Part shown: piece by piece, positions 58,143 through 64,000 of the stretch
How the letters are laid out: each line of letters starts with the position of its first letter
Position numbering within the stretch: the stretch's first letter is position 1
Translations under genes and position numbers: made by a program
The notes under the pieces: generated by a model
The model's database searches: none
The model's input: the letters and a program-made list of their open reading frames with translations, nothing else
What the model was told of the DNA's origin: nothing
Assembly: GCA_029449235.1 (NCBI GenBank)
Contig: JANATG010000009.1
Span: forward strand, 1,302,001-1,366,000
Length of the DNA: 64,000 bases
Direction of reading: 5' to 3'
DNA from: Linnemannia schmuckeri
Taxonomy: Eukaryota; Mortierellomycota; Mortierellomycetes; Mortierellales; Mortierellaceae

Positions 58143-60854
58143 ATGGCACACACTTATGGTAAAAATAAAAAAAATGACCAACAAAACAAAAGGAATAGTC
58201 TCCTCTTCCCCTGTTTTGACGCACACTCTTCCTCCCTTTCCGTCCTGTCTTTCGTTCACTCACTCCTTTCACGCCGAGCGAAAAAAGGCCAAATAATAAC
58301 GCAGGGCTCTCCCCGCACGCACAGGCGTAACAAGTCTGGCACCCATTGCTTCTTAACCCTCCGTTGTTCTTTTTACCTCCGTCGTCTGGGCCACACTTGC
58401 AGGGTTAACATCCATCACTGCACACCAAATCCATTCCTTGTTCTGACTGTTTTTGCACAGTTCTGTGATACATCACCCGACTCTCCTAGCCTTGTGTTCA
58501 CAATTGGTCCAAAGGGGAGAGAGAGGAGACGGACATCGAGGAGAAGCGGAGAACTCGGCAGAAACACAGTTGCCATGTGTCTCGTTTTTTTCCACTCACG
58601 GTGTTCTTTTACTTTTTTTTTCTTTTTTTTGTTGTCGTGTGCATATGGATATATGCCGAGAGCGTGTATACTTGTTACATACATCATCGACTCTCGCAAT
58701 GCATAATATCCAGTTCTTTTTCTCTCTCTCCTGAATTCCTTCTTCAATACATGCGTGTCATCGAGGCAACAGAGATCGAATAGTAGCACCCCATTCCCAT
58801 CCAAGAACAAAAGCTGATTATTCCTGTATTGATTTTTTATCCGCTTTGTATAGACTTTCTACTAAAGTTTCTCATCACCGGCGACTCTGGAACTGGAAAG
58901 TACGTTGCGGCGCCATTGAAGGGTCTCAACCCTTCTCCCTTATACGGTTGACAAAGAGGCTCAAACACCCACTCGGATGCGAGAAAGGAGAGAACTAGAC
59001 AGGAGAAGCGCACTGTTCGACATAAAATGGATGTGGAGCAATTGGGTCCCAATCTGGAGGAAGAACTAAAACGGACAACAAAAAACATCCACAATTCTGA
59101 ACACAAACCACAAAAAAAAAAGACGTATGAAAATCGCACGTGGAGCCACAGACGAGGGCGAACACAAAAAAATGCGATCGAACCTAAGCGGCATGAGCAA
59201 AGCAAACAAAAAAAAAGCAGCATCAAATAACTGACGACTTTGCATAATTCTTTATGTAACGCTTTCTCTGTGTGTGATGAATAGGTCGTGCTTACTTCAC
59301 CAATTCGTCGAGAACAAATGCAAGTATCACTCTGAATGCTTCAATTGATTGCAGGACATGTTGACGAAAACTACTCAGGATGACAATGGAAAACAAATGA
59401 CCAACTGAGCCAGGGCTGGATAAGGAAAAAAAAAAAAAAAAGGCGCTGACGAAGCGTACTTTCTAACAGCCATATTTGCTATCATCCGCCACCATCACTC
59501 TTTTATTTTTGTTTTTGTCGTCTACTTAGTCAAGGAAGGCGCGACTCACACGATCGGGGTTGAATTCGGAAGCAGGATTGTCACCATCGGCAAGAACCAG
59601 GTCAAGCTACAAATTGTAAGTTGAACCGGCCGTCGTCCGGTAAACCTCGTGCAATAGAACTCATCTATGATTCCATATTTGGCGTGGTTTGACTTGCCTC
59701 TTGACTCGGTCATCATTGCCGAAAAAAGCTTAAAAGTGTACACCCTGCTGACCCCTTTCCTTCTTCGCTGTAATCTATCTAGTGGGACACGTAAGTAGAG
59801 AAACAGGAAAACAAGGGGATTACAGGCTGATTCATGTGTGCGGCTCAGGATTTGATATGTCCAACATGGCTGACATTCGATCGATTTTGTTTTTTGTTTG
59901 ACAGCGCCGGACAAGAACGCTTTCGGTACGTGTGAACAAAGAGGCTTTGTTCTTTTTGTTCTGACGCCTGTTGGTCCTGTTCAGTAACTCTACCATTCTG
60001 TAACTAACCAAGACCCCACCTCGCCTTTTTTTACTCTCGACTCATAGTTCAGTCACCCGGAGTTACTACAGAGGTGCAGCAGGAGCTCTGTTGGTATACG
60101 ACATTTCAAAGTAGGTTTGATAAACTGGAGAAAAGGGCCAAAGGACATCCAATAGGCAGCACCCAGCATTTGACTTTGAATCTTATTTAAGCATGTGTCC
60201 ACCGTCCTTTTTTTGTCTGACTTTTCTTTTCTGCGTTCTTTATACCCGTTTGTTTTTTAGTCGCAACTCGTTTACAAGTATCGCCAAATGGATTGCAGAC
60301 GCAAGGAAACTCGCAGGAGCAGATATTGCACTCATGCTGGTTGGGAATAAACTGGATCTCGAAGATCGTGAGGTGTCGTATCTGGAAGCAAGTCGGTTTG
60401 CGCAAGAAAACGGTATGCTATCCTTTTGGTCCACTTTTACCAAGCAGTTGTATGAGAGCTAATAGTGTTTTTGGATTACTCTTGCTCACTCAATCGATAT
60501 ATTTTTTCTTTTGTCATCGCCTATTAGAGATGACATTTTTGGAAACGAGTGCGTTGACAGGCGAAGGCGTGGAGGAGACATTTTTGAAGTGTGGGCGCGC
60601 AATATTGACCAAGATCGAAACAGGTACAGGCTCATTCGTCGACTGAGAAGAGAAGGTTTTCACAACAGGATTGTTAACAGCGCATGAGGAGTTGTCATTC
60701 AAATAGTTATTGACATGGATCACCGTCGTTTTTATTTCTACTAGGCCAAGTGGACCCGGAAAGACCAGGATCAGGCATTCAGTACGGAGATTCATCACTG
60801 CGAAGGATATCTCAAAAGAGTCGTCCGGCCCGTCAAAAAAGTTTGTGCTGCTAG
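58143..60854 (+). CDS. RAB4: Rab4-family small GTPase
   Basis: Controls early-endosome sorting and fast recycling. Ten exons: 58143-58158, 58854-58899, 59285-59319, 59530-59615, 59783-59790, 59905-59925, 60048-60110, 60261-60412, 60528-60623, 60745-60854, giving 210 residues. It starts MAHTYDFLLKFL; nucleotide motifs are GDSGTGKS (15-22), HTIGVEFGS, WDTAGQERFRSVTRSYYRG, GNKLDL and ETSAL. The Rab4 hallmark near the end is DPERPGSGIQYGDSSLRR, and the tail ends Cys-Cys for double geranylgeranylation. The exon at 59783-59790 is only 8 nt (it supplies Trp-Asp-Thr). Intron 3 begins GCAAGT at 59320: this gives ENKFKEGATHTIG, matching Rab4, while a GT choice breaks the frame. Intron 1 is 695 nt. Confidence 0.95.
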
Positions 60855-60939
60855 ATCACGATATAAAATATACTCATGTATCATAAATGTCCTTACAAAG
60901 CAAAGAGGATGGCCCAAGGTGCCATACCAGGCCTTTTTG

Positions 60940-61242
60940 CATCCAAGTGTACAGTCGCCTCCAACAATTTCAAACTGGTGTTTTTACAGTAACTTTTTGA
61001 CTTGAGATTTGACCCTGTTTAGTAGTATTCAATTTTTTAGTGGCCAACATTGCTGAAGGTGACTGTACGGACCGCACAATGCGTTTCATAAGTCTTTCCG
61101 TTTCTTTTCTGTCATTTGGAGTCCATACTTTTTATCCAAGTGCATTGGCAGCACAATGGCTTAAGTTTTCTATTCTTTTCGTTTTTTTTATCCCTTGGTG
61201 TTCATACTGTTCTATTCCGAGTGCACTGGCCGCACAATGACT

Positions 61243-61277
<35 letters not shown>

Positions 61278-61345
61278 TTTCGCCTCTTTTTTGTTCTGTA
61301 GCTAACCATTTCTTTTTTATCCGAGTGCATTACTACACCATAGAT
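60940..61345. repeat. Array of four diverged ~80-100 bp units with GTGC...GCAC core
   Basis: The core TCC(A/G)AGTGCA-NNNNNN-GCACAATG recurs at about 60942/61072 (split by the MITE), 61136-61158 and 61216-61238, and in weaker form (GAGTGCATTACTACACCATAG) at 61322. Spacers between cores are T-rich and share a TTCATACT-type block (GTCCATACTTTTTATCC versus GTTCATACTGTTCTATTCC). Units are direct repeats; each core is itself a small imperfect palindrome. Confidence 0.65.
60952..61065. mobile_element. Tc1/mariner-like MITE, TA target duplication
   Basis: A 114-bp non-coding element with inverted ends CAGTCGCCTCCAACAAT (left) and CAGTCACCTTCAGCAAT (right, complement), matching at 14 of 17 positions, flanked by TA on both sides (60950-60951, 61066-61067). 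The terminal CAGTC...TA layout and TA duplication fit the Tc1/mariner group. It contains no transposase and would depend on a relative elsewhere. It interrupts one unit of the surrounding repeat array. Confidence 0.6.
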
Positions 61346-61888
61346 TGTTTTTTCTTCTTGATGTGTATGTCCGGCTACAAACAAATGCCAGATTGCGTTT
61401 TTTCTTCCCCTTAAAAACATGAGCCAAGAGCGAGACGATATTAGTCTGGCCAATATATTTGTAGGTAAAAAAAATGCCCAAAAAAAACTAAAGGAAAAAG
61501 TGATAAAAAAAGTTACGCGCCCATCCCACTCACTGTAAATGGACAGGAATCAAATCCCCCTTTGTGCAACGAAGGTCCTCACGAAGTGAGGTCTGCTGAG
61601 TCAATTATTCAAGTGAACAGCAGAGGCTGTCTTAAACCCAAAAAAAGGAGGATTGCCCTCCGTTTGTATTTCTATGCATCGAGCTACTTACAACAAAATA
61701 AAAAAAAGCACCGAGATTCTCACAATACTGTCGTAGCCTGCTCAAATCTGGACGATCAAGAGGGAAATGGCAAGCTGAGGTGCTGTGAAAACACTTGACC
61801 CTCTTACGCGTATCACTTACTGGCGTCTTGAGCTCTTTCAGGGTTTTTTAAGGTTTTTTTTTTTTTAGGGGTTTCAGGGATTTTCAAT

Positions 61889-61912
61889 AACTCAGAACCC
61901 GTTTCTGAGTTA
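61889..61912. repeat. Perfect short inverted repeat
   Basis: AACTCAGAA, a short loop, then TTCTGAGTT; about nine paired bases. It lies just beyond the duplicated trailer of the tRNA gene. Possible RNA hairpin on either strand; no protein gene nearby uses it obviously. Confidence 0.6.
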
Positions 61913-61935
61913 CTAAAAAAAAAGAAGAGGCGCTC

Positions 61936-62011
61936 CCGGGGCTTCGCAGCGGGTACACCTCCAGTCGCGACAAGGAAAAAAAAGCTACCGGGGCTTCGCC
62001 TCGGATACACC
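61936..62011 (-). repeat. Duplicated tRNA 3'-trailer segment with T-runs
   Basis: Two copies of a 24-bp segment (plus strand CCGGGGCTTCGC then CGG/CGGA and TACACC; 61936-61959 and 61988-62011) match at 21 of 24 positions. Read on the minus strand, downstream of tRNA-Arg, the copies are followed by T8 (61976-61983) and T9 (61915-61923), both usable as RNA polymerase III terminators. So the transcript end appears to have been duplicated. Confidence 0.6.
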
Positions 62012-62018
62012 CTTGTAA

Positions 62019-62090
62019 TGAACCATGCAGGGGTCGAACCTGCAATCTCCTGATTCGTAGTCAGACGCCTTTCCATTGGGCCAATGGTCC
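62019..62090 (-). tRNA. tRNA-Arg (anticodon ACG)
   Basis: A 72-nt cloverleaf on the minus strand from 62090 to 62019. The acceptor stem GGACCAT pairs with ATGGTTC over all seven positions (one G-T). The D arm is GCC(C)-AATGGAAA-GGC, the anticodon stem TCTGA/TCAGG with loop CTACGAA (anticodon ACG, read as ICG), the T arm GCAGG-TTCGACC-CCTGC with the TTCGA B-box. Discriminator base is A. The D-loop and anticodon region resemble yeast tRNA-Arg(ACG) closely. No intron. A T8 stretch about 36 nt past the 3' end can stop polymerase III. It looks functional. Confidence 0.93.
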
Positions 62091-62200
62091 TTTGACCCAA
62101 AAACTTTTCTAAAATGATTTTGTTCCAAGAAAGCCTCAGCGTCATCATGTGATACTAGACTTAGTTATCACGTGATATATGCTGGCTGGTTTTTTCCGCG
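62091..62200. other. Spacer between tRNA-Arg and the duplicated element
   Basis: About 110 bp directly upstream of the tRNA gene. It contains the palindrome TATCACGTGATA (62167-62178). No gene. Confidence 0.5.
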
Positions 62201-62802
62201 GTATCACCCCCAAGAGCATGTTGACTGAGTGCTCCTCGGCCTTCAAGACCCCACAGTCCATTGCCAAGACGGTCCTTCACAAGTTTATTGGCTATCTGGA
62301 GACGTAGGCCTCAGAACTGATCTGGAAAACCCGATGCTCCACGACGATCGCGTGGGAGCAGACGCAAGGCATCTCTACCACGGACAAAACATCCAAATAC
62401 ACCGGCCCCCGAGGTGACTGGAGTTGAGGATACGGATACATTACGTGTGATTGTTTCTGCCCATGTGGCGCTTCGCTAGCCACACATGAGGATCGAACCT
62501 GCCCTAGAGCAACCAAGGAACCACGCATAGCTGATGAGCGGCTGTTGGATAGTCTGTTGGGAAGGAGGAAGTTGTCATTGATGGAGAGGATGGGAAGAAT
62601 CCCCTTCATTCGTATCTAGTTTTATTTTGTCTTCCGTTTTTGCTGTGAAGAGCAGCAACAATTGTTGCGCAGAGCCAGGCTCCGGGTCGGACTGTGACTG
62701 GCGGATGATGCACTAAGAGTTTGGTCTGTAGTCCCCTTTACTTCCAAACGTTTCCTTTGTACTGTTTGCCAGAGAAATAAAATGTGTATATAAAAAAAAA
62801 AG
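62201..62802 (+). mobile_element. Degenerate poly(A)-tailed element fragment, copy A
   Basis: About 600 bp. Its first part reads in one plus-strand frame, with two internal stops, as the end of a protein: ITPKSMLTECSS, AWEQTQGIS, KYTGPRGDWS, CFCPCGASLATHED, LLGRRKLSLMERMGRIPFIR, then TAG near 62619. A 3' untranslated-like part follows, with AATAAA (62776) and a run of about ten A (62792-62801). This is the structure of a reverse-transcribed 3' end, such as a 5'-truncated non-LTR retrotransposon or a retrocopy. The Cys-Pro-Cys...His pattern recalls the zinc-knuckle end of LINE polyproteins, but I cannot confirm the family. Confidence 0.6.
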
Positions 62803-63395
62803 TATTACCCCCAAGAGCATGCTGACTAAATGGTCCTCGATTTTCTGGACCCCACAGTCCATCACCACAACGCTTTTGCACAAGTTTGTTGGTTACCTGG
62901 AGGCGCAGGCTTCGGAGATGATATGAAAGCCTTGGTGCACCGCAACGGTCGCGTGGGAGCAGACAGAAGGCATCTCTGACAAGAACAAGACTTCCAAGTA
63001 CACAGGTCTCCGAGGTGACTGGAGTCAGGGATAAGGATACATCGCCCGAGATGGTTTTTGCCCGTGTGGCGCCTCGCTAACCACACATGAGAATGGGCGC
63101 TGCCCTGGAGCGTCCATGGATCCACGCGCGGCCGATGAGCGGTTGTTGGATAGATTGCTGGAAAGGAGGAGATTGTCATTAATGGAGAGGATGGGAAGAA
63201 TTCCTTTCATTCGTATCTAGTTTTATTTTCTTCTATTGAAGCTGTAAGGAGCAGCGCCGATTGTTGCGCAGAGCCTGATTATGCACTGGATTATGACTGC
63301 TTGGAGGAGTTTAGTATGTAGCCCCTTTTCTCAATCAAATGCTTCTCTTGGGCTTTTCACCAGAGATAAAACATTGAGCGCAAAAAAATTGATTG
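62803..63395 (+). mobile_element. Degenerate poly(A)-tailed element fragment, copy B
   Basis: Second, diverged copy joined head to tail to copy A, with the same start (ATTACCCCCAAGAGCATG) and the same order: ITPKSMLTKWSS, AWEQTEGIS, KYTGLRGDWSQG, FCPCGASLTTHENGRCPG, LLERRRLSLMERMGRIPFIR, TAG near 63220. It then has a 3' part ending in GATAAAA and a short A-run (63382-63388). Two internal stops break the frame. Both copies start at the same point, so either the element was duplicated as a unit or both insertions were truncated identically. Confidence 0.6.
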
Positions 63396-64000
63396 TGTTT
63401 GGCAGTTGAACGTGAAGAATTGAGATCAGACTTGAGTCGTTGCTAACTACAATCATCGAATGCAAGATCAGGATTTTTTTGGCCTTTTTGTGTTATTGTG
63501 GAAGTGAAGAGTTGTGTAGCATGCGGTTTTAATTATACTCGACAGAATAGAAATAGATAGAGAGAGAGAAATAAGAGAAAAAGGTAGCTAATACTTGCTA
63601 TCGTTGGCATGTGCTTGAGCAATAGTGCAAACAAGATGCGCCTGCCACTCACTATCGTCGCCAGCCGCAAGACCCTTCGCCTGCGTGTCCTGGGGGCTAC
63701 GCGCATGTGTGTTCATCATTCCTTCCGGACTCCTTGACACAATATGAAGTCATGGTAGGGTGACTGGAGGTGGAGAAGTACAAGGAGGAGGACTGTAGTA
63801 GAGAACTTGTTAATTCAAGTCTCTATAGTCAGTGATGGATATACGGTGGACGTTGAAACTGTATTTTTCTGAAGGCTGGTGTGGGGTTGTTGTGTTGTTA
63901 AGAAGGGTGCTTGTGAGTTCTTTGCGCCTCATGAAGACTGCGATCGAGATCAAAATAACCATCAGACAGCCCAGAGTCCCCCTAATGATCGCTCCAAGCT
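63396..64000. other. Right edge of window
   Basis: No gene recognised. A GA-rich stretch lies at 63545-63585. The region 63630-63720 is GC-richer and could be the edge of a gene outside the window, but no supported reading frame is visible. Confidence 0.4.

Larger units (their letters stand above)
60855..62018. other. Repeat-bearing region between Rab4 and tRNA-Arg
   Basis: Holds the repeat array and MITE (60940-61345), a T-run at 61250-61274, a hairpin at 61889-61912 and a duplicated trailer next to the tRNA (listed separately). From 61345 to 61800 I see nothing recognisable. Confidence 0.6.

Noticed and set aside
62485..62505. tRNA T-arm-like sequence (GGATCGAACCTGCC)
   Set aside because: No acceptor, D or anticodon arm around it; it is part of element copy A and is not kept in copy B.

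Overview
The window reads as nuclear DNA of an early-diverging filamentous fungus. Mortierellaceae (Mortierella or Linnemannia type) is the best fit. This is an inference from several things together: intron-rich genes with mostly short introns of about 60-150 nt, CT-rich promoters, long homopolymers, a Delta-9 desaturase fused to cytochrome b5, and family similarity. No rRNA gene or marker is present to prove it. I built 17 protein-coding gene models by hand from reading frames, GT/AG (or GC/AG) sites and phase arithmetic. All 16 complete models close in frame from ATG to stop; the 17th is cut by the left edge. One tRNA gene is present.

Layout, left to right. 1-1401 (-): 5' part of DNA ligase I. 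1940-4386 (+): RMND1/Rmd1 (DUF155) membrane protein. 4585-7943 (+): inner-kinetochore Ame1/CENP-U-like protein. 8160-15699: three paralogous secreted cysteine-containing proteins (two -, one +) spread through a gene-poor stretch. 16782-18660 (-): S-adenosylmethionine decarboxylase. 21665-24764 (-): mitochondrial citrate carrier. 25200-27825 (-): UTP6. 28252-29902 (+): YDJ1-type Hsp40, divergent from UTP6. 30810-33043 (+): large secreted protein of unknown function. 33698-36553 (+): ankyrin-DHHC palmitoyltransferase (Akr1 type). 38731-41916 (+): Delta-9 desaturase with a 1.47 kb intron. 42328-43263 (+): mitochondrial Hsp10. 43706-45189 (+): aldo-keto reductase. 45532-46930 (-): ribosomal protein eL33. 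47288-51587 (-): giant coiled-coil protein. 55263-56875 (-): RhoGDI. 58143-60854 (+): Rab4 GTPase. 60940-64000: repeat-rich end with a Tc1/mariner-like MITE inside a small repeat array, tRNA-Arg(ACG), and two poly(A)-tailed degenerate element copies in tandem.

Functionally this is mostly ordinary housekeeping: replication, kinetochore, polyamines, mitochondrial transport, ribosome biogenesis, folding, lipid desaturation and vesicle traffic. There is no operon-like logic, and neighbours are linked only by divergent or convergent arrangement. The accessory parts are the secreted-protein family (8-16 kb), the 708-residue secreted protein, and the repeat-rich right end.

Observations most worth a second look: the secreted family with shared TATA-box spacing; a duplicated RGAG motif in the Ame1-like protein; three GC-AG introns confined to two adjacent genes; very small coding exons (7 and 8 nt); a MITE whose pre-insertion site can be read from neighbouring repeat units; and tandem poly(A)-tailed element ends about 110 bp upstream of a tRNA gene.
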